Position numbers and translations under genes: made by a program. Positions 56,253-64,000 of a DNA stretch of 64,000 nt are shown here, piece by piece. Position 1 is the stretch's first letter. Every line of letters starts with the position of its first letter. Below the pieces are notes generated by a model, which was given only the letters and a program-made list of their open reading frames with translations, made no database searches and was not told the origin of the DNA. The stretch covers positions 62,001 to 126,000 of the forward strand of contig CALYPG010000001.1 of the NCBI GenBank assembly GCA_945271295.1, in the 5' to 3' direction. This DNA is from an uncultured Gilliamella sp. (lineage in GTDB: Bacteria > Pseudomonadota > Gammaproteobacteria > Enterobacterales > Orbaceae).

Positions 56253-58559
56253 TTATTTATTTTTGTTAAACGCAGCGGCAAACGCATTTCCCATAGCACT
56301 ATTACCCATAGAATGGTTATGATTTTGAGATTTAGCCGTTACTGATTTACCATTAGCCGGTTTTGTCGAATCTTGCTTAGGCATGACTGCATCATCTAGT
56401 CGCATGGTTAACGCAATGCGTTTACGAGCAATATCGACTTCCACTACTTTTACTTTAACAATATCACCAGCTTTAACTACTGTTCTAGGATCATCAACAA
56501 ATTTATTGGATAAAGCTGAAATATGCACTAAACCATCTTGATGTACGCCAATATCAACAAAGGCACCAAAGTTAGTTACATTGGTTACCGCACCTTCCAT
56601 AACCATACCGACTTTTAAATCTTGCATGGTTTCAATATTGTCAGCAAACTGCGCAGTTTTAAATTCTGGTCTCGGGTCACGCCCCGGTTTATCCAATTCT
56701 TTAATAATGTCAGTCACGGTTGGCACACCGAAATGATCATCCACATAATCAACCGCTTTAAGTGATTTTAAATAATTAGTATCACCTAAAATGTCTTTTA
56801 GTGATTTATGATTCTTATCTAAAATCCGCTCAACTACAGGATAGGCTTCTGGGTGCACGGCTGATGCATCTAATGGATTGTTGCCATTGGTAATGCGTAA
56901 AAAACCAGCACATTGCTCAAAGGCTTTAGGACCTAATCGCGCTACTTTTAATAACTGTTTACGGTCAGAAAATTGACCATTTTCATTGCGCCAATCAATA
57001 ATATTTTGCGCGATGACTTTATTTAATCCGGCAATACGCGCCAATAACATCATTGAGGCGGTATTTAAATTCACCCCAACCGCATTTACGCCATCTTCCA
57101 CCACTGCATCAAGCTTTTTCGCCAATAAGGTTTGACTCACATCATGTTGATATTGACCCACTCCAATTGATTTTGGATCGATTTTAACTAATTCGGCAAG
57201 GGGATCTTGTAAGCGCCGGGCAATAGATACCGCACCACGAATTGATACATCAAGATCGGGGAACTCTTGGGCTGCCAGTTCCGAAGCGGAATAAACTGAT
57301 GCGCCGGCCTCACTGACAATCACTTTTTGCGCTTTAACTTCTGGGTATTTCTTTTGTACATCTAAATAAAAGCGTTCAGTTTCCCGTGAAGCGGTACCAT
57401 TACCAATTGCAACCAGTTCAACTTGATACTTAATACAAAGTGCCGCTATTATCATGGCTGCCTTATCGGCTTGCCCAGTATGTGGGTAGATAGTTTCAGT
57501 CGCGACCAATTTACCGGTGGCATCCACTACTGCAATTTTAACACCAGTGCGTAATCCAGGATCCATACCCATGGTCACTTTCATACCCGCAGGGGCCGCC
57601 ATTAACATATCATGCAAATTAGCCGCAAATACGTCGATCGCTTCTTGCTCTGCATTTTCGCGCAGAGTAGTCATTAATTCAGTTTCCATATGCAGCAAAA
57701 TCTTAATGCGCCAAGTCCAATTAATTACTGCTTTACGCCACTTATCTGCTGGTTGATCATTAAAATGTACACCTAAATATTCAGTGATGATCTGTTCGCA
57801 ATAACTTTCTTTAGGCGCTTCTTCATATTGCGGATCGGCATTTAATGAAAGTTGTAAAAAGCCTTCATTCCGCCCACGAAACATCGCTAAAGCACGGTGT
57901 GAAGGTACTTTTGAGATCAACTCACTTTGGGCAAAATAATCACGAAATTTAGCGCCTTCTTCCTCTTTACCACTAACGACTTGCGAAACTAAATGCGCAT
58001 TGTTCCACAGATAGTGACGCACTTTGGCTAATAATGCTGCATCTTCAGCGAAACGTTCCATTAGAATGTAACGAGCCCCATCTAACGCAGATTTAGTATC
58101 AGCCACACCTTTATCTGCATCTAAATATTTCTCGGCTTCAGTTTCCGGATTTAATGTTGAGTTTTGCCATAAATCATCAGCAAGCGGTTCTAGTCCTGCT
58201 TCAATGGCAATCTGACCGCGAGTACGGCGTTTAGGTTTGTAAGGTAAATAAAGATCTTCAAGTTCGGTTTTACTAAGCGTTGAGATAATACTCTTAGATA
58301 ATTCCGGTGTTAATTTACCTTGTTCTTCAATAGATTTTAAGATGGTTTGTTTACGATCTTCAAGTTCACGTAAGTAACTTAAACGGCTATCTAAAGTACG
58401 CAATTGGGTATCATCAAGCCCCCCAGTTACTTCTTTACGATAACGGGCAATAAAGGGAACGGTACTACCTTCATCTAATAATTGGATTGCAGCTAAAACT
58501 TGTTCTGGTTTTACGGTTAACTCACCAGCTATAATATGGCTAATTTGATTATTTATCAT
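56253..58559 (-). CDS. tex: RNA-binding transcription accessory protein Tex
   Basis: 768-residue S1-domain protein (E. coli YhgF 773). Tex N-terminal helices ([15 protein letters not shown]), YqgF/RNase-H-like domain ([28 protein letters not shown]), helix-hairpin-helix region ([23 protein letters not shown]) and C-terminal S1 domain ([26 protein letters not shown]), then a basic Asn/His-rich tail. Linked to transcription and stress tolerance. Divergent from greB with only about 46 bp between starts. Confidence 0.96.
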   Translation of the reverse strand: MINNQISHIIAGELTVKPEQVLAAIQLLDEGSTVPFIARYRKEVTGGLDDTQLRTLDSRLSYLRELEDRKQTILKSIEEQGKLTPELSKSIISTLSKTELEDLYLPYKPKRRTRGQIAIEAGLEPLADDLWQNSTLNPETEAEKYLDADKGVADTKSALDGARYILMERFAEDAALLAKVRHYLWNNAHLVSQVVSGKEEEGAKFRDYFAQSELISKVPSHRALAMFRGRNEGFLQLSLNADPQYEEAPKESYCEQIITEYLGVHFNDQPADKWRKAVINWTWRIKILLHMETELMTTLRENAEQEAIDVFAANLHDMLMAAPAGMKVTMGMDPGLRTGVKIAVVDATGKLVATETIYPHTGQADKAAMIIAALCIKYQVELVAIGNGTASRETERFYLDVQKKYPEVKAQKVIVSEAGASVYSASELAAQEFPDLDVSIRGAVSIARRLQDPLAELVKIDPKSIGVGQYQHDVSQTLLAKKLDAVVEDGVNAVGVNLNTASMMLLARIAGLNKVIAQNIIDWRNENGQFSDRKQLLKVARLGPKAFEQCAGFLRITNGNNPLDASAVHPEAYPVVERILDKNHKSLKDILGDTNYLKSLKAVDYVDDHFGVPTVTDIIKELDKPGRDPRPEFKTAQFADNIETMQDLKVGMVMEGAVTNVTNFGAFVDIGVHQDGLVHISALSNKFVDDPRTVVKAGDIVKVKVVEVDIARKRIALTMRLDDAVMPKQDSTKPANGKSVTAKSQNHNHSMGNSAMGNAFAAAFNKNK

Positions 58560-58605
58560 GATGTCTCAATATATTTTTTATCAATTAACGGAATTTGTTT
58601 TTATT

Positions 58606-59091
58606 ATGAAAGGTGCTAATTATATAACAAGAGAGGGCTACTTAACACTCGAGTGTGAATTGAAATATTTATGGAAAGAAGAAAGACCCAAAGTAACTCA
58701 AGCCGTCTCAGATGCCGCAGCACTAGGGGATCGCAGTGAAAACGCGGAATATATATATGGTAAACGTCGGCTGCGTGAAATTGATAGGCGAGTACGTTTT
58801 TTAACCAAACGATTAGAATCACTCACCATTGTTGACCCTGATCCTCGGCAAGAGGGCAAAGTCTTTTTCGGAGCATGGGTAAAATTAGAAGACGAAAATG
58901 GTAATTTACAAGTTTATCGCATTGTTGGCGCTGATGAATTCGATCCTAAAAAGAACTGGATATCCATCAATAGCCCAGTTGCCAGAGCATTAATCGGTCA
59001 CAAAGTTGATGATGAAATCTCAGTCATGACACCCAATGGCACTGCATTTTATTATATAACGGCAATTAGTTATAAAAGTCTAGATGTGTAA
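58606..59091 (+). CDS. greB: Transcription elongation factor GreB
   Basis: Rescues backtracked RNA polymerase by stimulating transcript cleavage. Start placed at ATG 58606 (MKGANYITREGYLTLE) by comparison with E. coli; an in-frame ATG at 58558 would overlap tex. 161 residues. The coiled-coil tip carries the catalytic acidic pair in LGDRSENAEY, and RRVRFLTKRLE, EGKVFFGAWV are GreB-type. The greB/tex divergent pair is conserved in enterobacteria. Confidence 0.94.
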   Translation: MKGANYITREGYLTLECELKYLWKEERPKVTQAVSDAAALGDRSENAEYIYGKRRLREIDRRVRFLTKRLESLTIVDPDPRQEGKVFFGAWVKLEDENGNLQVYRIVGADEFDPKKNWISINSPVARALIGHKVDDEISVMTPNGTAFYYITAISYKSLDV

Positions 59092-59524
59092 GGGTGTTTA
59101 AAATATAATCATTAATAATAGTGGGTAAGGGTTATCACATTGAAAAATATCAATAATTATCAGGAATAAATAAAACTAATCTGCTGCTCCAAGAATAGCG
59201 TAACGCCAAGACAAGGAACGATGATATTAATTGGGGTTTTTGTATTGGTATCTTTTAGAAAATGTCTTTGTGTGAATAAAGCATAACCGCACAATAGCTA
59301 AAAGATATGACAAATTGGCGAAAGATTATGTCAGCACTTTAATACTAGCTTGTTGGATAATGTAAAACGCAAAGTAAAACGGTAAAAATCATGAAATCGA
59401 AAAATCAACAATCCATAATTGGCAAACTATTTTTTATCAATAACTACAATAATATAGACAGTTTTATTAATAGTCTTATAATGCACCCAATATTAATGTC
59501 ATTCATGAGAAAGGGAAAAATGGT
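59092..59524. other. Gene-free region between greB and the DUF1161 gene
   Basis: 433 bp in which I see no credible frame, RNA or repeat. A few less AT-rich words (CTGCTGCTCCAAGAATAGCG around 59182) stand out but could not be assigned. A promoter for the next gene must lie near the end; AAGGGAAAA precedes its ATG. Confidence 0.35.
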
Positions 59525-59950
59525 ATGAAAAAACTAGTTTTAGTTTCATTGTTAAGCATTCCAATGGTTGTTGCTGCATCAAATTGCGATCAAGTCAGTA
59601 CCAGTATAGCCGAAAAAATTCAAAAAAATGGTGTTAAACCATCTCAGTTTCAATTAAAACTTTTGCCTACTGAGCAGTCACAACAACAAGTTGAAGGGAA
59701 AATTGTAGGTTCATGTGATGGTGGTAAACAAAAAATTATTTATGTGCGTTTAGATAAAGTACCTACTGCAACTAAAGCACCTGAAACAGCGCCGACTTCG
59801 CCAACAACTGAAGCAGCGAATTCAGTAGATGAATCACAGATAGATACTCAAAAACAAGAAACACCAGCACCTGCTTTAGAACCACAACAACAGCCAGAAG
59901 TAGAATCTGTTCCTGAAACATCACAAGATCAAGAATCTAAAGCAAATTAG
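59525..59950 (+). CDS. DUF1161 periplasmic protein with Pro/Glu/Gln-rich tail
   Basis: 141 residues. Signal peptide (KLVLVSLLSIPMVVAAS), then the short DUF1161 domain (NCDQVSTSIAEKIQKNGVKPSQFQLKLL ... GKIVGSCDGGKQKIIYVR) with its two conserved cysteines, then a low-complexity tail of about 55 residues rich in P, E, Q and T. The tail is longer than in the E. coli relatives and probably disordered. Function unknown. Confidence 0.8.
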   Translation: MKKLVLVSLLSIPMVVAASNCDQVSTSIAEKIQKNGVKPSQFQLKLLPTEQSQQQVEGKIVGSCDGGKQKIIYVRLDKVPTATKAPETAPTSPTTEAANSVDESQIDTQKQETPAPALEPQQQPEVESVPETSQDQESKAN

Positions 59951-59958
59951 TCTGATTG

Positions 59959-60010
59959 AAAACAAAATGGATTAAATTAAGATAGAGATTTAATCCATGG
60001 TTTGTTTTAT
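59959..60010 (+). terminator. Terminator of the DUF1161 gene
   Basis: ATGGATTAAA (59967-59976) pairs with TTTAATCCAT (59989-59998), extended outward by AAACAAA/TTTGTTT with a GG bulge, ending in a T-rich run. Confidence 0.75.
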
Positions 60011-60234
60011 ATTAGGTCGCATTGACTGAGATTATACCAATTGAGCTTGATACGATTAATACTAGTAAAAGTAAAATAGTAATTATTTCAAATAATAAGC
60101 CTGATTAGTTGCTCCTTAATATTTTGATTACAAAAAAGGCAAAGTCACTTATTAGAGATGAATTTTATATTTACATTTGGTGTAATCAAAATTAACGTCA
60201 TAGCGAATTAGATTGAATACAAACTAAATCTAAC
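60011..60234. other. Gene-free spacer before the asnA 3' end
   Basis: AT-rich sequence between two terminators. No open frame, RNA or repeat is recognisable. Confidence 0.35.
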
Positions 60235-60260
60235 TTTCCCATTAGTTTAATAATGGGAAA
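60235..60260 (-). terminator. asnA terminator-like hairpin
   Basis: TTTCCCATTA (60235-60244) and TAATGGGAAA (60251-60260) form a perfect 10-bp stem with a 6-nt loop, 20 nt past the asnA stop on the minus strand. The T-tract is weak. Confidence 0.6.
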
Positions 60261-60279
60261 ATAGTTTAATTATAAAAAG

Positions 60280-61272
60280 TTATAGCAGATGCTGATAATG
60301 TTGTTTTATTGAATCATTCCAAACACTTGCTTGAACTTGTCCAATATGTTTTTGTTGCAAAAGTAGCATGACTAATCTGGATTGACCAATACCACCACCG
60401 ATGGTTTGTAATAGTTGACCGTTGACTAAGGCTTGGTGCCATGCAAATTGTAAGCGTGGTTCATCATTGGTAATTTTTAATTGGCGTTTCAAGGTTTCTG
60501 GATTAACGCGAATTCCCATGGATGAAATTTCAAATGCACTGCTTAAAACTGGATTCCAAACTAAAATATCACCATTCAATCCTTTGGAACCTAATTCATT
60601 ATCACTACTCCAATCATCATAATCAGGTGCACGTACATCATGTTTTTCATTGTTAGATAAATTACCACCAATACCTATTAAAAATACGGCACCAAGTTCT
60701 TTAGTAATAGCATTTTCACGTTCTTTAGGCGATAAGTTAGGATAACGTTTTAATAATTGTTCACTATCAATGAAAGTGATGGTTTCAGGTAAAAAACGTG
60801 ATAAGTGATATTTTTCAGCAACAACTTTTTCTGTCGTTTTTATAGCAGAATAAATCTTTTCTACCGTCTGTTTTAAATAAGTTAAATTACGATCTTCTGG
60901 GCGCATAACTTTTTCCCAATCCCATTGATCAACATAAACAGAATGGATAGGAGAAAGTTGATCTTCATCTGGGCGTAATGCCTTCATATTGGTGTAAAGA
61001 CCTTCGCCAACTTCAAAGTGATGTTCACTTAAGATTTTACGTTTCCATTTTGCCAGCGAATGAACTACTTCAAATTGTGCATTTGGAATAGCTTTAACTT
61101 TGACTTGAACTGCTTTTTCGGTTCCGGATAAATTATCTTGAATTCCATCACCAACTTGGCTTAATAAAGGTGCTTGAACTTCAATAAGTGATAATTTTTC
61201 AGCTAATTGCTCCGCAAAAAAATGTTTTACAAAACTAATTCGTTGTTGTTGTTCTTTGAATGATATTGTCAT
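60280..61272 (-). CDS. asnA: Aspartate--ammonia ligase (asparagine synthetase A)
   Basis: ATP- and ammonia-dependent asparagine synthesis, AMP-forming, class II synthetase fold. 330 residues, same as E. coli. Blocks: [99 protein letters not shown]. Single gene; the regulator AsnC is not in the window. Confidence 0.97.
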   Translation of the reverse strand: MTISFKEQQQRISFVKHFFAEQLAEKLSLIEVQAPLLSQVGDGIQDNLSGTEKAVQVKVKAIPNAQFEVVHSLAKWKRKILSEHHFEVGEGLYTNMKALRPDEDQLSPIHSVYVDQWDWEKVMRPEDRNLTYLKQTVEKIYSAIKTTEKVVAEKYHLSRFLPETITFIDSEQLLKRYPNLSPKERENAITKELGAVFLIGIGGNLSNNEKHDVRAPDYDDWSSDNELGSKGLNGDILVWNPVLSSAFEISSMGIRVNPETLKRQLKITNDEPRLQFAWHQALVNGQLLQTIGGGIGQSRLVMLLLQQKHIGQVQASVWNDSIKQHYQHLL

Positions 61273-61522
61273 GTTTTCTCTCTAATATTAGTTAACTTGT
61301 GCTTATGAATTTAAATAAAGTAAACTAGAAAATAAAATTATGCAAGTTAGAATAATGGCTTGTTTACTGTAAAGATGTTTCAGGTTAAGCATATGTTTCA
61401 GTATAAAAACAGCCCCTATATTCAACTGTAGCCAGTGATGATTTGAAAAGAATATATAAGATCTAATTTGCAGAAATATAGGCTTTCAAAATATATATTT
61501 GGGGATGTTTCAAATAATAAAA
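61273..61522. other. asnA upstream region
   Basis: 312-bp gap between asnA and fabB, holding repeat copy D (61368-61408), the fabB terminator (61523-61553) and the presumed asnA promoter. A further GATGTTTCAAA at 61504 looks like half of the repeat. Nothing coding. Confidence 0.4.
61368..61408 (+). repeat. Dispersed 41-bp intergenic repeat, copy D
   Basis: Reads TGTAAAGATGTTTCAGG, then TTAAGCATATGTTTCAG, then TATAAAA; the clearest copy, with ATGTTTCAG twice. Followed by AACAGC and ATTCAAC as in copy B. Confidence 0.7.
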
Positions 61523-61556
61523 AAAACTAATCTTTCAACGAAAGATTAGTTTTTTA
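61523..61556 (-). terminator. fabB terminator
   Basis: AACTAATCTTTC and GAAAGATTAGTT form a perfect stem with a 3-nt loop, with A-run before and T-run after, so it works in both directions. It lies about 30 nt past the fabB stop. Confidence 0.9.
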
Positions 61557-61584
61557 TCATGTTACTTGGTTTTTGATATTTAAT

Positions 61585-62796
61585 CTATGCTTGATATTTT
61601 TTCATAACAATTGAAGCATTAGTACCACCGAAGCCAAAGCTATTTGACATAACTGTTGTCAATTCCCGTTTTGTCGGTTCTGTAATAATATTCATACCAA
61701 TGGCTGCTTCATCTAACTCGTCAATGTTGATACTTGGAGTAATAAAACCATGCTCTAGCATTAATAAAGAATAGATTAATTCTTGGGCGCCTGTAGCACT
61801 TAATGAGTGGCCGGTCATTGATTTGGTTGATGAAATTGCTGGAATATTATCACCAAAAACTTGTTTAATTGCCCACAATTCTTTGACGTCACCAACAGGA
61901 GTCGATGTACCATGAGTGTTGATGTAATCAACAGGTACATCAAGGTCTTGAATAGCTAGTTGCATACAACGCATTGCACCTTCACCAGATGGGGCGACCA
62001 TGTCATAACCATCGGATGTTGCTGCGTAACCTACTAATTCACCATAAATATGAGCGCCGCGGGCTAGTGCATGTTCTAATTCTTCTACCACTACCATGCC
62101 TGCGCCGCCGGCAATGACAAAACCATCACGATTGGCATCATAAGCACGTGATGCTTTTTCAGGATTGTCATTGTATTTAGTTGATAATGCGCCCATAGCA
62201 TCAAATTCACATGACATTTCCCAACAAAGTTCTTCACCACCACCAGCAAAAACAATATCTTGTTTACCAAGTTGGATTAACTCAGCAGCGTGGCCAATAC
62301 AGTGTACTGATGTTGCACAAGCAGAAGTCATTGAGTAGCTAACACCTTTAATTTTAAAAGGCGTTGCCAAACAAGCAGAAATTGCAGAAGACATTGATTT
62401 GGTGACTGCATAAGGACCCACTCCGCGTAATCCTTTCTCTTTCATTCCAGCGACAACTGCATATTGGGTTTTAGTTGAACCACCATAACCAGCGATTAAT
62501 CCTGTTCGAGGATTAGATACTTGTTCAGGTGTTAATTTAGCGTCTTCAATTGCTTGTTGTAAAGCAAGATAGCCATAAATAGAAGCATCATTCATAAAGC
62601 GAACAACTTTACGATCAATAAGTCCTGTGGTATCTAATTTTACATTACCACATACATGGCTACGCATTCCACTATCTTTCATTTCTTGTGAAAAAGTAAT
62701 TCCACTACGTCCAATTTTTAGCGATTCCAACACTTCTTTAGTATTATTACCTATACTTGAAAGAATCCCTAAACCTGTAATCACAACACGTTTCAT
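61585..62796 (-). CDS. fabB: 3-oxoacyl-ACP synthase I
   Basis: Condensing enzyme required for unsaturated fatty acid elongation. 403 residues (E. coli 406). Catalytic Cys160 in TSACATS, first His in [11 protein letters not shown], second His in [12 protein letters not shown], and the C-terminal FGFGGTN loop. Single gene with its own terminator; a FabR-like palindrome lies upstream. Confidence 0.97.
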   Translation of the reverse strand: MKRVVITGLGILSSIGNNTKEVLESLKIGRSGITFSQEMKDSGMRSHVCGNVKLDTTGLIDRKVVRFMNDASIYGYLALQQAIEDAKLTPEQVSNPRTGLIAGYGGSTKTQYAVVAGMKEKGLRGVGPYAVTKSMSSAISACLATPFKIKGVSYSMTSACATSVHCIGHAAELIQLGKQDIVFAGGGEELCWEMSCEFDAMGALSTKYNDNPEKASRAYDANRDGFVIAGGAGMVVVEELEHALARGAHIYGELVGYAATSDGYDMVAPSGEGAMRCMQLAIQDLDVPVDYINTHGTSTPVGDVKELWAIKQVFGDNIPAISSTKSMTGHSLSATGAQELIYSLLMLEHGFITPSINIDELDEAAIGMNIITEPTKRELTTVMSNSFGFGGTNASIVMKKYQA

Positions 62797-62850
62797 TTAA
62801 TAACCTGCTCCTAAATTATCTGGCTTCATCTGAAAAATTGTGGAGATTAT

Positions 62851-62868
62851 AGCGTACACTTGTAAGCT
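62851..62868. promoter_or_regulatory. fabB: FabR-like operator upstream of fabB
   Basis: AGCGTACACTTGTAAGCT is a palindrome (AGC-TACA ... TGTA-GCT) matching the known FabR sites before fabA/fabB in enterobacteria, 55 bp ahead of the fabB ATG. It implies control by unsaturated acyl-thioesters through FabR, whose gene is not in the window. Confidence 0.7.
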
Positions 62869-63005
62869 GAACAATAGCCGTTATCTATTTATTCAGGTTA
62901 TACAGGACTATTTATTTCTTTTTTACGATAAATTGTATGTTGATTATTCATATTTTCGTAGCTCTATTTAAATTTTTCATGCTATATCATGCTTTTTTTA
63001 TTTAC

Positions 63006-63033
63006 TTGCTTAGATAAATAATCCAGCTATAAT
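63006..63033 (+). promoter_or_regulatory. Promoter of the radical-SAM gene
   Basis: TTGCTT (63006-63011) and TATAAT (63028-63033) with a 16-bp spacer. The LexA-like box begins 2 bp after the -10, so a bound repressor would block the start site. Confidence 0.65.
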
Positions 63034-63034
63034 G

Positions 63035-63050
63035 CTGTATATAAATACAG
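63035..63050. promoter_or_regulatory. LexA (SOS) box
   Basis: CTGTATATAAATACAG fits CTGT-N8-ACAG perfectly with the preferred alternating A/T centre (consensus CTGTATATATATACAG, 15 of 16 identical). It lies between the -10 and the ribosome site of the radical-SAM gene, 20 bp before its ATG, the classical place for repression. Confidence 0.85.
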
Positions 63051-63069
63051 TTATTTAGGCGGAGTTAAA

Positions 63070-64000
63070 ATGAATGAGAACATAATGACTAAACTTGAAA
63101 TATTAGCCGAATCGGCCAAGTATGATATTTCTTGTGCTTCCAGTGGGACTTCACGAAGCAATAAAAGCAAAGGAATTGGTAGTGCATATGGTTGGGGAAT
63201 TTGCCATACTTTTACTGCTGATGGTCGATGTGTTTCATTACTTAAAATAATGCTAACAAATTACTGTATGTTTGATTGTGCATATTGCATAAACCGTCAA
63301 AGTAATGATATTCCAAGAGCAGGATTTACGCCCAGAGAATTAGCTGAATTAACTATTGAGTTTTACCGTCGCAATTACATCGAAGGCCTTTTTTTAAGTT
63401 CTGGTATTGTTAGAACCCCAGATCATACTATGGAAAAAATGATACGAGCGGTAAAAATATTACGTAACGAATACGCTTTTAATGGCTATATACATATGAA
63501 AGCGATTCCAGGGGCAAGCAATGAACTAATTAGCCAAGCAGGGCTATTGGTTGACAGAATGAGTGTCAATTTAGAAATCCCAACCGAAAAGAATCTAAAA
63601 TTACTTGCACCCGATAAAGATCATCAAAGTATCTATCAGCCAATGCACCATATTCAACAAAACTTGCTTGAGAATATAGAAGATCGTAAAAAAATAAGAT
63701 CGACACCAAAATTTGTACCAGCAGGGCAGAGTACCCAAGTTATTATTGGTGCAACTGACGAAACCGATAAGCAAATTCTACAATTAACTGCCAAACTCTA
63801 TAAAAGGCCAAGTATGAAGCGCGTATATTATTCAGGTTTCATTCCGGTTAACAGTTATGACAAAAGACTTCCAGTGTTAAAAGAAGTACCAAGAGTACGT
63901 GAAAATCGTTTATATCAAGCTGATTGGTTATTGCGTTTTTACGATTTTGATGTCAATGAAATAGTGAATGAACAGTACCCCGATTTGGATCTAACAGTAG
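63070..64000 (+). CDS. Putative DNA modification/repair radical SAM protein (partial)
   Basis: Runs off the right edge; 310 residues visible. N-terminal MTKLEILAESAKYDISCASSGTSR, then the radical-SAM cluster motif C66-MFD-C70-AY-C73, LFLSSGIVRTPDHTMEKM, MSVNLEIPTEKNLKLLAPDK and YYSGFIPVN. This matches the radical-SAM family usually encoded beside a uracil-DNA-glycosylase-like partner and thought to act in DNA metabolism; the reaction is unknown. GGCGGAG precedes ATG 63070. The LexA box suggests DNA-damage induction. The partner gene would lie just beyond the window. Confidence 0.88.
   Translation, partial: MNENIMTKLEILAESAKYDISCASSGTSRSNKSKGIGSAYGWGICHTFTADGRCVSLLKIMLTNYCMFDCAYCINRQSNDIPRAGFTPRELAELTIEFYRRNYIEGLFLSSGIVRTPDHTMEKMIRAVKILRNEYAFNGYIHMKAIPGASNELISQAGLLVDRMSVNLEIPTEKNLKLLAPDKDHQSIYQPMHHIQQNLLENIEDRKKIRSTPKFVPAGQSTQVIIGATDETDKQILQLTAKLYKRPSMKRVYYSGFIPVNSYDKRLPVLKEVPRVRENRLYQADWLLRFYDFDVNEIVNEQYPDLDLTV

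Overview
The window is chromosomal DNA from an AT-rich gammaproteobacterium. Almost every housekeeping gene resembles an Enterobacterales or Pasteurellaceae protein (seqA-pgm, opgGH, epmA, zapA-6S RNA-fau, greB/tex, asnA, fabB, murB-birA), but codon use is strongly A/T-ending and gene order is rearranged. This fits the Orbaceae (Gilliamella-like bee-gut bacteria). That placement is inference from gene content and composition; no 16S or marker search was possible.

Layout. (1) 1-4200 is the accessory region. A decayed catalase gene on the minus strand is cut in two by an insert of about 3.03 kb bounded by a 10-bp direct repeat. The insert carries a tRNA-3'-end-like attachment sequence, a secreted DUF1566/lectin-like protein with a heptamer repeat near its 5' end and an anomalously GC-rich, NNC-codon-rich C-terminus, and a DUF1778/GNAT toxin-antitoxin pair in which both genes are frameshifted. 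(2) 4200-8305, minus strand: xseB-ispA-dxs-zapA-6S RNA-fau, an isoprenoid/folate/division operon around the ssrS gene. (3) 8459-15500, minus: rmuC, epmA, opgH, opgG and a lipoprotein gene leading the osmoregulated-glucan operon. (4) 15.6-31 kb: yecH, rnb, ybfF, a four-gene pseudopilin operon (ppdA-ppdB-ygdB-ppdC), dapD, yajQ, gmk, gloA, slyB, seqA-pgm, proP, ypfJ, surE. (5) 31-38 kb: setB-like exporter, the zinc ATPase zntA, and murB-ycaD-birA. (6) 39-52 kb, plus strand: a large nucleotide/nucleoside scavenging cluster. Periplasmic CpdB and UshA strip phosphates, a NupG-type symporter imports nucleosides, an adenosine-deaminase-like enzyme and Cdd deaminate them, DeoD and a pyrimidine-nucleoside phosphorylase split them, and DeoB moves the pentose phosphate on. 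The glycyl-radical pair YjjI/YjjW follows. (7) 52.3-56.2 kb: a Fur-box-preceded TonB receptor overlapping a secreted enterobactin-esterase-like gene. (8) 56-64 kb: tex, greB, a DUF1161 protein, asnA, fabB with a FabR-like operator, and, running off the end, a radical-SAM DNA-metabolism protein gene with a near-perfect LexA box on its promoter.

The most noteworthy signals are the island in katA, the possible phase-variable and possibly diversified surface protein inside it, the LexA box in front of the uncharacterised radical-SAM protein, and a 41-bp intergenic repeat present four times. No CRISPR array, rRNA, complete tRNA, transposase or integrase was seen.
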